Assembly: GCA_905211485.1 (NCBI GenBank)
Contig: CAJMAW010000040.1
Coordinates: 1-23,108, forward strand
DNA: 23,108 bases
Direction of reading: 5' to 3'
DNA from: an uncultured Lentisphaeria bacterium
GTDB lineage: Bacteria; Verrucomicrobiota; Lentisphaeria; Victivallales; UBA1829
In this document: positions 1 to 7,391 of the stretch, one piece after another
Layout: every line of letters starts with the position of its first letter
How positions within the stretch are numbered: the first letter of the stretch is position 1
The notes under the pieces: model-generated
What the model was told of the DNA's origin: nothing
Seen by the model: only the letters and a program-made list of their open reading frames with translations
Databases searched by the model: none
Position numbers and translations under genes: made by a program

Positions 1-114
1 GGCCAGCGTCCCGCCGTCGGGCCGCGCACGCTCACGGACCTTGCCTCAAGAAAATCATATCCGGATTTTCCACCACTTTCCCCTTTTATTCCTGACAGTT
101 TATAAAAAAAAGTA
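1..114. other. Left-edge region, no assignable gene
   Basis: The first 40 bases are GC-rich and then give way to AT-rich promoter DNA. A small hairpin can be drawn with arms AGCGT (5-9) and ACGCT (28-32) and an inner CCCG/CGGG pairing (10-13 with 18-21). It could be the end of an upstream gene, since all three + frames stay open from the edge until 87-117, or the remains of a 3' structure. There is too little sequence to decide. Confidence 0.25.
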
Positions 115-143
115 TTGACAAATCAGAAAAGATTGATTATACT
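115..143 (+). promoter_or_regulatory. Sigma70-type promoter of the LacI-family regulator gene
   Basis: The -35 hexamer TTGACA (115-120) matches consensus exactly. It is separated by 17 bp from TATACT (138-143), a 5/6 match to the -10 consensus. The expected start point is near 150, giving a leader of about 58 nt before the ATG at 208. An A-tract (105-111) just upstream could act as an UP element. Confidence 0.8.
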
Positions 144-148
144 TTCCA

Positions 149-162
149 TTGGATCGTTCCAA
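149..162 (+). promoter_or_regulatory. Putative LacI-family operator (autoregulatory)
   Basis: TTGGATCGTTCCAA is a 14-bp palindrome with one mismatched pair and a central CG dinucleotide. That is the layout typical of LacI/GalR-family operators. It sits directly downstream of the -10 element, over the expected start point, where a bound repressor would block transcription. The adjacent gene encodes a LacI-family protein, so autoregulation is the simplest reading. Binding itself is inferred. Confidence 0.6.
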
Positions 163-207
163 AAAAAGTATGAAAGAAAATAACTCCTCTCAGCACATGG
201 GGCATTC

Positions 208-1239
208 ATGGAAGCAAAAAAGAAACCGGTAACGATTGTAGATGTGGCCAGAGCCTGCGGAGTTTCCAAAAGCGCCGTTGCCTATATCCTGAACGGAACA
301 GGAAATCACAGGACTCCGGAAGAAAAAGTGCGTCTCGTGAAAGAAACTGCACGCGCTCTTGGATATCGGGTCAATACCGCGGCACGGGCCCTGAGCAAAG
401 GAAAAACTTCCACAATTGCCATCATGATGCCCATCGGAGGAAGCGAATTCTATGACAAAATTGCAATTGCACAGCAGGAACTCCTGGCAGAACGCGGCTT
501 TGCCAGCATGTTTGTACTGTGGGGAAACCGAGATTCCCTTGATGTGGCAAATGCGCGCATACATCGTGCTCTCCAGACTTACAGTTTCGATGGAGTCATC
601 ACCTGGGAACCAAATCCGGTTTTTCAGGAAAAAGACCTCCCAAGTGTCCTCTATTCCTACACACCGGGCATGTATGATTCCGTCATGGCAGACATCAGGA
701 CGGGAATCCATATTCTTCTGGATTATCTGAAGAGCATGGGACACAAAAATATCGGATTCATCGGATTGAAAGACGAAATCGGAGCCCGCGAATTCCTCGC
801 CTCCCTGGAAAAAAGAAACATGCACCCAATGGAATCCTGGCTGATTGATGCGACCTATCATGAAACCTATTCCACCATCCTGAAAATGGATCCGAAAGGC
901 CCTCTCCCCGATGCACTGATTACTCAGTCGGACGTCACGGCAATTCCGGCAATTCAGGGTCTGCGCCAACTGGGACTTTCCGTCCCGGAGGATATTTCCA
1001 TCGTTTCCTTCGACAACATCACGGATGCCGCCTACTGTTCGCCTCCCCTGACCACACTGGATCTGCAGGTGGATAAAATCGCACTGGCACTCGTCGACAC
1101 GCTCTGCCAGAAAATCTCAGGGGACCGTGCTCCCGAAGAAGCACCGAAGCAAATCCTGATTCCGCCGCGTCTGGTCATACGGGAATCCTGCATCCGCAAA
1201 ATCAGAAGGAATGACACAAAAAAGAGAAAAAAAACCTGA
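208..1239 (+). CDS. LacI-family transcriptional regulator
   Basis: A 343-residue DNA-binding regulator, a normal length for LacI/GalR proteins. Residues about 8-60 form the helix-turn-helix and hinge-helix region (TIVDVARACGVSKSAVAYILNG, then RVNTAARALSKG). The rest is a periplasmic-binding-protein-like ligand domain, including the typical late motifs VPEDISIVSFDN and PPLTTLDLQ. The ligand is probably a sugar or oligosaccharide, inferred from the glycan genes downstream. The ATG at 208 follows a short G-rich stretch (199-202), and the HTH starts right after it, so the start is well supported. The C-terminus ends in a basic, Lys/Arg-rich tail encoded by an A-rich stretch. The gene has its own strong promoter and a candidate operator at the start point, and probably controls the pseudopilin/hydrolase genes that follow. 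Confidence 0.93.
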   Translation: MEAKKKPVTIVDVARACGVSKSAVAYILNGTGNHRTPEEKVRLVKETARALGYRVNTAARALSKGKTSTIAIMMPIGGSEFYDKIAIAQQELLAERGFASMFVLWGNRDSLDVANARIHRALQTYSFDGVITWEPNPVFQEKDLPSVLYSYTPGMYDSVMADIRTGIHILLDYLKSMGHKNIGFIGLKDEIGAREFLASLEKRNMHPMESWLIDATYHETYSTILKMDPKGPLPDALITQSDVTAIPAIQGLRQLGLSVPEDISIVSFDNITDAAYCSPPLTTLDLQVDKIALALVDTLCQKISGDRAPEEAPKQILIPPRLVIRESCIRKIRRNDTKKRKKT

Positions 1240-1250
1240 AAGAAAATTCA

Positions 1251-1265
1251 GAAGAACGTTTCTTC
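1251..1265. promoter_or_regulatory. Small inverted repeat between regulator and pseudopilin genes
   Basis: GAAGAA and TTCTTC flank a 3-nt centre (CGT), a perfect 6-bp dyad 12 bp after the regulator stop codon. No T-run follows, so it is not a good terminator. It could be an operator for the downstream genes. A weaker dyad, CTTG/CAAG, lies at 1287-1301. The site's role is a guess. Confidence 0.25.
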
Positions 1266-1310
1266 ATCATCTGCACAAAAAACAGACTTGTTGATTCCAA
1301 GAGATTACGG

Positions 1311-1434
1311 AAAAAGCGAAAAAACAGAAAAAAAAACGGGAAAAGACGGAGAAAAGCCCCAAAGCAAAAAGGAAACAACAGAGGGAAAAGAACTCAAGGA
1401 AGAAAGAAAAGGAAAAAAAGGAGAACTGGGAAAA
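1311..1434 (+). other. Purine-rich leader upstream of the first pseudopilin
   Basis: About 120 bases are almost entirely A and G on the + strand. The reading frame of the following gene is open through it, giving a Lys/Glu-rich translation with no likeness to a protein domain. The AAGGAG Shine-Dalgarno at 1418-1423 and the pilin-type N-terminus after 1435 argue that this is untranslated leader rather than coding sequence. Confidence 0.5.
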
Positions 1435-2184
1435 ATGAAACGGGGGTGTCAATTTTTCACTTTAATTGAACTTCTTGTCGTCATCGCGGTCATTGCCCTG
1501 CTGGCCTCGATACTCCTCCCTGCCCTGCAGCAGGCAAAGGAAACAGCCAAACGCGCAATCTGCCTCGGAAACCTCAAGCAGTGCGGAATGCTTCAGACCG
1601 TCTATGCAGACAATTTCGCTTATCTGGTTCCGTCCAATTACAAAGGCGCTTACGAAGGAATCAACTTCGGACAGCTCTATTTCTTCGATTTTCTCCAGAT
1701 GGTTTCAGGAACGCCGTGGGAAAGTTATGGGAAAAAAGCCTCCTTTCTGAAGTGTCCGAACCGCTGGGGCGGATCCGGAGACACGCTTTTCTGGTTCGTC
1801 AACAGTTACAGCATGGTCCTGAACGGCCGCTGGAATACCGTCATCGGCCCCGGGGGATCGGAAAAAGGGATGAAGAACTCCACTCTCCGCAGGCCGGGTG
1901 ACACGGTCTTCATTCTGGACACCGCATGTTACAACAATTCCAGCGCATACATCCCAGGAATCGGGAATTCCGGATATCAGCACTCCAAAGTCATCACCCA
2001 ATCTCTTTTGAATCCGGATGATCCTGATTATCAGCGTGATTTCTTCAAGGGCAGACATGCCGGCCTTCTCTGTCTCTCCTTCTATGACGGCCATTCGGAA
2101 GCCATGAGCCCCTTCCTCGTGGGAACACATTTCTACGGAATGGGATTCAGTGATAAGAACAACATGTTCAATGTCAGCAGATAA
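1435..2184 (+). CDS. Pseudopilin-like protein, H-X9-DG type (copy 1)
   Basis: A 249-residue protein with a type IV pilin/pseudopilin N-terminus: short basic leader MKRGCQF, then FTLIELLVVIAV and a hydrophobic helix to about residue 32. The C-terminal part contains H208-X9-D218-G219, the 'processing-associated H-X9-DG' signature seen in large families in Lentisphaerota and Planctomycetes. Such proteins are expected to be inserted in the inner membrane and possibly assembled or exported by a type II-like machine. The start at 1435 is preferred over the upstream in-frame TTG (1288) because AAGGAG lies 11 bases upstream and the pilin leader then has normal length. The Gly usually found at -1 of the prepilin-peptidase site is Phe here, while Glu+5 is kept. 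It lies 22 bp before a paralogue, in the same operon. Confidence 0.85.
   Translation: MKRGCQFFTLIELLVVIAVIALLASILLPALQQAKETAKRAICLGNLKQCGMLQTVYADNFAYLVPSNYKGAYEGINFGQLYFFDFLQMVSGTPWESYGKKASFLKCPNRWGGSGDTLFWFVNSYSMVLNGRWNTVIGPGGSEKGMKNSTLRRPGDTVFILDTACYNNSSAYIPGIGNSGYQHSKVITQSLLNPDDPDYQRDFFKGRHAGLLCLSFYDGHSEAMSPFLVGTHFYGMGFSDKNNMFNVSR
1456..1587 (+). repeat. Duplicated 132-bp segment, copy 1
   Basis: This segment, encoding the pilin-type helix and following residues up to LGNLKQCG, matches 2228-2359 at 118 of 132 positions by my hand alignment, without gaps. The flanking parts of the two genes are far more diverged. Confidence 0.85.
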
Positions 2185-2206
2185 ATTGTATCCCGGAGTT
2201 CTTCTG

Positions 2207-3001
2207 ATGAAATACTTGCAAAAACAATTCACCCTGATTGAACTTCTTGTCGTCATCGCGATCATTGCGCTGCTGGCCTCAATGCTGCTCCCTGCCCTGC
2301 AGCAGGCAAAGGAAACGGCCAAACGCTCCGGCTGTCTCGGAAACCTCAAGCAGTGCGGACTAGGCAATGCGCTCTATGTCGAATCCTATGGATATCACAT
2401 TTCCCAGCTTCTGAGGAACCTGCCCACACCCGAAGACCATGCCGGAACCAACCGCTACTGGTATGCGTCACTCGGCGAAATACTGGGAATGAAACCGATG
2501 AAGCCTTTCCCGTCAACCGCGCTTTACTCCTCCGGAGGAAATTTGATCAGCGATGTGAGAAAAAGCATTTTCATGTGTCCTTCCGGCATTCTGGCCGAAG
2601 GAAAAACTCAGGAGTATTTCGCCTCATACTTCTACCAGGCCGGCGGATACACCGTCCTGACAGGGGAACTGTATATGAACGGCCCATGGGAAAGCAATCA
2701 CGGAATTTCAGCAAACAGGATCAAACTTCCTTCGGACAAGGTCTTTTGCCGAGACGGCAACAATTTCGGCGGAGGAACCGGACAGGGGTATATTCCCGGC
2801 AGCGGCCGCTCTCCCGTCGTTCCGCTCGGTCCTCCGACCCAGGAGGAGTTCATGAACGATTTCTTCAATGGAAGGCATCTGAGAACCATCAGTCTGCTCT
2901 TTTTCGATGGTCATGCCTCAATTCTTTCTTCGGACAGCGCCGCGCGTTTCCAGTCCTACGGGGCCTCCACGCGCAACATCTTCAATCCGTGGAAGGAATA
3001 A
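2207..3001 (+). CDS. Pseudopilin-like protein, H-X9-DG type (copy 2)
   Basis: A 264-residue paralogue of the preceding gene. The leader MKYLQKQ is followed by FTLIELLVVIAI and a hydrophobic helix, then a divergent globular part, with H224-X9-D234-G235 near the C-terminus. I chose the ATG at 2207, with GGAG at 2194-2197. An upstream in-frame ATG at 2150 would lie inside the preceding gene and place an implausible 19-residue extension before the pilin leader. The leader contains no Gly at all, so canonical prepilin-peptidase cleavage is doubtful. The likely location is the inner membrane with a periplasmic C-terminal domain. It is co-transcribed with copy 1; function is inferred from family only. 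Confidence 0.85.
   Translation: MKYLQKQFTLIELLVVIAIIALLASMLLPALQQAKETAKRSGCLGNLKQCGLGNALYVESYGYHISQLLRNLPTPEDHAGTNRYWYASLGEILGMKPMKPFPSTALYSSGGNLISDVRKSIFMCPSGILAEGKTQEYFASYFYQAGGYTVLTGELYMNGPWESNHGISANRIKLPSDKVFCRDGNNFGGGTGQGYIPGSGRSPVVPLGPPTQEEFMNDFFNGRHLRTISLLFFDGHASILSSDSAARFQSYGASTRNIFNPWKE
2228..2359 (+). repeat. Duplicated 132-bp segment, copy 2
   Basis: Partner of 1456-1587 (14 mismatches, no gaps by hand alignment). Most differences are at third codon positions within the helix-coding part. Confidence 0.85.
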
Positions 3002-3216
3002 AATCAGGCTTTCCCTTTGGACAGGCCTCTTTCTCCCGGTCCTCCGGTGGAGGGAGACTCCATGGAAGAAAACTCTTGATGAAACAGGACGCGGCATCGC
3101 AAACTGTATAAATAAAAAAATGAGCGGGGAAAAACCGGAAGGGGGAAGTGCATCCTTTGACAGGCGCTTCCTTTATTTTTTCTCCGCCGCAAGCAACGAG
3201 AGGAGTCAACAAAATC
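3002..3216 (+). promoter_or_regulatory. Leader region of the DUF4091/GH123-like gene
   Basis: This 215-bp gap contains a GC-rich hairpin at 3041-3053 (CCTCC/GGAGG, 3-nt loop), with an alternative wider pairing CTCCC (3033-3037) to GGGAG (3052-3056). Neither has a T-run. TGTATAAAT at 3105-3113 could be an extended -10 element, but no convincing -35 is placed correctly. A TTGACA at 3157-3162 has no partner -10. AGGAG (3201-3205) is the ribosome binding site for the ATG at 3217. An internal promoter is possible but unproven. Confidence 0.35.
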
Positions 3217-5127
3217 ATGAATCTCTGGAAAAAATCCCGTCTTGCGGCGTTTTTTTTCACAGGCGTTCTGGCTTTTGCCTGTTCCGCCGGAAATGACGCT
3301 GCCGCCGATGAAAATGGAAGCAGCACATTCAGAAGGCAAAGTTATCCGCTGGATGCGGCCAAAGTCAAACGGAACCGTGCCCGTCTGGATCAGGCGCTGA
3401 ATTCAGCGCCGCAGAACTGGAAAAATGCGCCCGTTGCGTATTTTACGGTCCCGCCGCTCGGTGCGGAACCGTATCTGCCCGATGAGCTTCCGGAAGAGGC
3501 AAAAGCCTTTGCGGAACTGGAAATCATCGGAGCAAAGGGGGAGTTTGAACCGGCTTCGTTCCTGATTTATCCACGTCAGGGAATGGATCGTCTGGAGATC
3601 GTCCCCGGAACACTCAGGGACAGGAAATCCGGAGCGGAGATTCCTGCGGAAAATCTCGACGTGAAGATGGTGAAACTCTGGTATAAGAGCGGTTCCGCCT
3701 GGTATGGGATGTTTGTGGATCCCCTCCGGAGAAGGCTCATCCCGGAGCTGCTGCTGAATGATGAAAATCTTGTTTACGCCGATCCGGGAAAACAGGAAAA
3801 CTACCTCCTCATGACTTCCCCAGACGGATCTTGCCGCTATGAATGGGCCAGCGGAGGCATCCAGACCCGGAACTGGAAAACCAATGAACCCAATTATGAA
3901 CTCATCACCGACGCACCCACATTCCGGGGCGTGGTCCTGAATCCGGACGAACTGAAACAAATCATCCTGACTGTCAAGATCCCGGAAAACGCTCAGGCGG
4001 GACTCTATACTGGAGAGCTGAAACTTACAGCGGACGGAAAAACAGACATCCCGCCTCTCCCCATCCGTCTCCGGGTCCTGCCCTTTTCGCTGCCTTCCCC
4101 AAAAACGGCCGCGAATCTGGAAAAAGATTTCCATGTCAGCTTCTACGGCTCGCACAGAGCTGGAGGACTCAATGAAAAACGCGCGCAAAACTGTGCGGAT
4201 CACAATGTGAAAAGCCTCCTCGGCTATCCTTCCACCAATCCCTTCCAGAAGGAGCGGGCGGAACTGGACGCGCAAATCGCGAAAAAAACAGGCATGAACA
4301 CGGGAGCGCTCTTTTCCGCCGGCGTGGGATGTGGAATGACCGTCGCGGAAAATCCGACCGTGGCTCAGAAAGCGCAGCTGAAGAATCTGGAAACGCGTCT
4401 TTTCCGGCTTGCGGAACTCACGAAACGTCTTTACGGGCATACCAATTTCTATTCATACGGAGTGGATGAAGGGGATGCCGGGACCGTCCGGGCACAGCAG
4501 GAAGCCTGGAAACTCGTCCGGAAGGCGGGCGGAAAAACCATGGTGACGACCTATCCGAGAGGAGAACTCCTTTTCAATCTGGACATGGTCAATCTGCCAT
4601 TCTCCCCCCACTCTCCCGCTGCGGCGGAAGCGGTCCGGCGCATTCACGCAGCCAATCCGGACGCCGTCACGGCATGGTATTCCAATCCCCACACGGGACC
4701 CGAGAATCCGGACTTCACCCGCAGATTCTACGGACTCGTCCCCTACGCAAACGGATTCGATGCAAACATGCAGTACGCCATGCTCAACCACAATGTCAAA
4801 ATGTGGAACGAATTCGGAGACACCTATGAGTCCGACCGCCGCTCTCATTCCATTGTCTATCCGACCCGGGACGACTATGTGGACACACTCGCCTGGGAAG
4901 GACTCCGGGAGGGAATCGACGATATCCGTTACGTCACGCTGCTCCGTCTCACCGCAGAGCAGGCCTCCGCAGACCCGAACCCCGACACCCGGATCCTCGC
5001 CAGGAAAATTCTCACGAAACTCGCCTGCATGGATTTCCTGCGCCGGGACGCCGACGCCGTCCGGATGGACGCAGTATCCCTCATCCTGAGCCTCCGCAAT
5101 GCCATGAACCCGAATCAGGAGCAATAA
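3217..5127 (+). CDS. Secreted GH123-like protein with DUF4091 region
   Basis: A 636-residue exported protein. The N-terminus MNLWKKSRLAAFFFTGVLAF is a signal peptide. Cys22 follows it, but the preceding residues (AFA) fit a lipobox poorly, so lipoprotein status is uncertain. Residues about 80-320 look like an N-terminal beta-rich domain, followed by a TIM-barrel-like region. FYSYGVDEG (Asp417-Glu418) resembles the acidic pair used in GH123 beta-N-acetylgalactosaminidases. WEGLREGIDDIRY (560-572) is the hallmark of the DUF4091 C-terminal region. The likely role is hydrolysis of a host or dietary glycan outside the inner membrane; activity on GalNAc is only a family-based guess. The ATG at 3217 is favoured over an in-frame GTG at 3148 because AGGAG lies 11 bases upstream and the signal peptide then begins properly. 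The next gene starts 5 bp after its stop. Confidence 0.82.
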   Translation: MNLWKKSRLAAFFFTGVLAFACSAGNDAAADENGSSTFRRQSYPLDAAKVKRNRARLDQALNSAPQNWKNAPVAYFTVPPLGAEPYLPDELPEEAKAFAELEIIGAKGEFEPASFLIYPRQGMDRLEIVPGTLRDRKSGAEIPAENLDVKMVKLWYKSGSAWYGMFVDPLRRRLIPELLLNDENLVYADPGKQENYLLMTSPDGSCRYEWASGGIQTRNWKTNEPNYELITDAPTFRGVVLNPDELKQIILTVKIPENAQAGLYTGELKLTADGKTDIPPLPIRLRVLPFSLPSPKTAANLEKDFHVSFYGSHRAGGLNEKRAQNCADHNVKSLLGYPSTNPFQKERAELDAQIAKKTGMNTGALFSAGVGCGMTVAENPTVAQKAQLKNLETRLFRLAELTKRLYGHTNFYSYGVDEGDAGTVRAQQEAWKLVRKAGGKTMVTTYPRGELLFNLDMVNLPFSPHSPAAAEAVRRIHAANPDAVTAWYSNPHTGPENPDFTRRFYGLVPYANGFDANMQYAMLNHNVKMWNEFGDTYESDRRSHSIVYPTRDDYVDTLAWEGLREGIDDIRYVTLLRLTAEQASADPNPDTRILARKILTKLACMDFLRRDADAVRMDAVSLILSLRNAMNPNQEQ

Positions 5128-5132
5128 GCACC

Positions 5133-7271
5133 ATGACAAAACAACAAGCTTTTTTCACGGCATCTCTTTCCCGCAGAACATTTCCTTCCTTTTTCAGCGG
5201 AGGAAACTTCATCCGTTCTCTTTTCCTTTTCCTTCTTCTTTTTCTCTTCCATCTCCTTCCCGCTGCGCCGCTTTATGCTCAGAAAACAAATTTCCGGAAC
5301 GAAATCCAGCAGATTCTCAAGGTCAATTTCAAAGCCGCTGACGCAGACTTCCGGAAGCTCTACCCCGAAACGCTGCGCCGCCTGGAGGAAATCTCCCTCC
5401 CCGAAAACGCAAAGACTCAGGAGAAAAACACGCTCAACGACGCAAAGAGTTCCGCACGCGTCCAGATCCTGCGCAAACTCTCCGAACTGGATCACCCCTT
5501 CGCCCGGTCCGAGTTCAACGCAATGCGGAAGGACGGGAGAATCCTCCCCGCGCACGTCTCCCAGGCATACCGTTTCCTGATGGGAACGGCGGCGGATATC
5601 CAGGACAGGGAAGTCTGGGAGACCCTCTTCCAGGACTTCCTCCGCCTTCCGAAGGAAATGCGGAGGAACGGCGACATCGCATGCCTCAGACAATTTGAAC
5701 TGAAGCTCGCATTGGAGAAATTTCACGAATATCTTGAAAAAGCTCCGGATCTGACGGACAAGGACATTCTCCAGCTCCGGATCGCCTTCCTCCGCACTTT
5801 CCTCGGAAACAATTACACCGGTCATAAATACGATTACGCATGGGCGAAAAATGAGTACAAGAACCTCGAAACACTCCGCTCAGAACAGTTCCCGGACTAC
5901 AAAATCGACAAAGCCTTCCACCGATCCTTCGCCGAACACGCAATGAGCCGGAATGACTTTGCCTTTGCTGCGGAAGCCGCGGAAAAGGCGGGCGACGTCC
6001 GGACTCTTCTTCTCCTCGGTCTGATGAACGCGAAAGACAAAACGGAAGCCGTCAAGGCCGTGGACCAGGCTATCGCGCAATGGAATAAAAACGACGCAAA
6101 GGGAAACGCTGCCTTGAACGTTCTCCGCTTTCTCCTGCGGGAAGAGGGCAGTCTTTCCCGTTTCGACTCCGAATTCCCGGAATGGAAGGATTCCCCCCGG
6201 GAAAAACTCTCCGTCATCCGGGAAGCCAGCAACCTGCTCATGGACGCCCATTGCTATGACCTGGCCCAGACCATTGACAAAAACATCTGCAAGGATCTCT
6301 TCGTCCCGGTCGAAACGAAATATTACGATGTCGCCTTCGTCGATGCCGCCCCCTCCTCCGCCGGAGCATGGATCGCATCGGAATATTACAACGACTGGGA
6401 CAAAATGGAACAGCGCTTCTTCCCTTATTCCGACCAGTATCTGGTCAGCGAAGCTTGTGACCTGCAGCATCTCAAAGGCGTCGAACACAAAACGCTCAAG
6501 GAGGAATACCGGACGGGAATCCATTTCCTCGCCGACCCGGACGGACTGCATATCTATGTCCGCTGCAACGACCCCGCGATGGATGAAGTCATCTCCGGAA
6601 AGCGCAGCGCGGGCGGACTGGAATGCTATTTCAAGCCTTCCTACGATGCGGCGTACCACATGTGGTTCTGCAATGATCTGCCGGAAACAAAAGATCCACA
6701 CCACGTCGACTTCAAGGCGCCGACGGACAATTATGCACTGACCTATGATTTCCTCGGGAAAGACGCCGCCGTCACCCGGGAAGCCGCTGTCGCTCATTTC
6801 TTGATCCCATGGGAATACTTCCTTTCCTTCCTGCCCCTGGATGAGAACGCTCATCCGTACTGGTATTACGGCATGCAGAGATGGTGCGGGGATTCAAGAA
6901 CTCTTTCCGGACACGTCCACGAACTCGAACGAATGCTGAGGCTCCGTTTCCACTTCACTCTGGAACAGGCGGACGCCGTCAAACGCCGCATCTGCACCAA
7001 GACTTTCCATCGCTACAGCCGGCTCAGAAATGACAGAAACCGCTCCATCATGGCCTGGAGCACTCCGCTCCTCGGAGACCCCGAATTCTACCTGGAAAAA
7101 CTCCTGCCCATCCTGGAGGATCTCGACAAGGCCGGAAAAGAAATTGAAAAGGCTGACTCCAGAACTCTGGACAGACTCCTCAGGGAAAAGGCTCCTCTCT
7201 GGCACAACATCCTTCGCAAAGTGGACTCCGTGCGGACGGAATACCTCCGCCAGTCTCTGCTTCAGGAATGA
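5133..7271 (+). CDS. Large secreted protein of unknown family, possible carbohydrate-binding region
   Basis: I do not recognise this 712-residue protein as a named family. It has an N-terminal signal peptide with a long n-region: basic residues to Arg28, Leu/Phe-rich core at 29-42, likely cleavage after Ala49 (LYA-QK). Residues about 50-370 are charged and helical, with a TPR- or Sel1-like alpha-solenoid feel (AFAAEAAEKAGDVRTLLLLG). Residues about 395-600 are rich in Trp, Tyr and Asp (GLHIYVRCNDPAMDE, YYGMQRW). They resemble the beta-sandwich of CBM9/DOMON-type sugar- or haem-binding domains, but this is a pattern impression only. The end is helical again. AGGAG at 5117-5121 overlaps the end of the DUF4091 gene, so the two are translationally adjacent, and the protein probably assists the same extracytoplasmic glycan degradation. 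Confidence 0.75.
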   Translation: MTKQQAFFTASLSRRTFPSFFSGGNFIRSLFLFLLLFLFHLLPAAPLYAQKTNFRNEIQQILKVNFKAADADFRKLYPETLRRLEEISLPENAKTQEKNTLNDAKSSARVQILRKLSELDHPFARSEFNAMRKDGRILPAHVSQAYRFLMGTAADIQDREVWETLFQDFLRLPKEMRRNGDIACLRQFELKLALEKFHEYLEKAPDLTDKDILQLRIAFLRTFLGNNYTGHKYDYAWAKNEYKNLETLRSEQFPDYKIDKAFHRSFAEHAMSRNDFAFAAEAAEKAGDVRTLLLLGLMNAKDKTEAVKAVDQAIAQWNKNDAKGNAALNVLRFLLREEGSLSRFDSEFPEWKDSPREKLSVIREASNLLMDAHCYDLAQTIDKNICKDLFVPVETKYYDVAFVDAAPSSAGAWIASEYYNDWDKMEQRFFPYSDQYLVSEACDLQHLKGVEHKTLKEEYRTGIHFLADPDGLHIYVRCNDPAMDEVISGKRSAGGLECYFKPSYDAAYHMWFCNDLPETKDPHHVDFKAPTDNYALTYDFLGKDAAVTREAAVAHFLIPWEYFLSFLPLDENAHPYWYYGMQRWCGDSRTLSGHVHELERMLRLRFHFTLEQADAVKRRICTKTFHRYSRLRNDRNRSIMAWSTPLLGDPEFYLEKLLPILEDLDKAGKEIEKADSRTLDRLLREKAPLWHNILRKVDSVRTEYLRQSLLQE

Positions 7272-7315
7272 TTCATAGGAAGTTCATGATCTATCCTTTC
7301 CGCCGGGCAAAAAAA

Positions 7316-7362
7316 AGGAATTTTCCCCGGAAGACACCCCTGCTCTTCCGGGAGAAATTCCT
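7316..7362 (+). terminator. Strong hairpin at the 3' end of the glycan operon
   Basis: Arms 7316-7334 and 7344-7362 pair over 19 positions with one C/A mismatch and one G-U pair. The inner 9 bp (CCCGGAAGA/TCTTCCGGG) are perfect and the loop is 9 nt. It lies 44 bp after the stop at 7271. A run of eight A (7309-7316) precedes it and no T-run follows. It would therefore be a textbook intrinsic terminator for leftward transcription, and for the rightward operon more likely a 3'-end stabiliser or weak terminator. Confidence 0.6.
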
Positions 7363-7391
7363 GAACGAATCTCAAGCGGAACGAATCTCAA
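7363..7391 (+). repeat. 13-bp direct repeat after the hairpin
   Basis: GAACGAATCTCAA occurs at 7363-7375 and again at 7379-7391, a 16-bp period. It lies immediately after the 3' hairpin. Confidence 0.7.

Noticed and set aside
5..32. Part of a tRNA or other structured RNA at the left edge
   Set aside because: Only a small bulged hairpin can be drawn; no acceptor, anticodon or TPsiC elements are recognisable.
1288..1434. N-terminal extension of the first pseudopilin from an upstream TTG
   Set aside because: It would place 49 charged residues before a pilin leader. A good Shine-Dalgarno sits right before the ATG at 1435.
3157..3182. Promoter starting with TTGACA before the GH123-like gene
   Set aside because: There is no -10-like sequence at 16-18 bp spacing; the nearby TTTATT is only 9 bp away.
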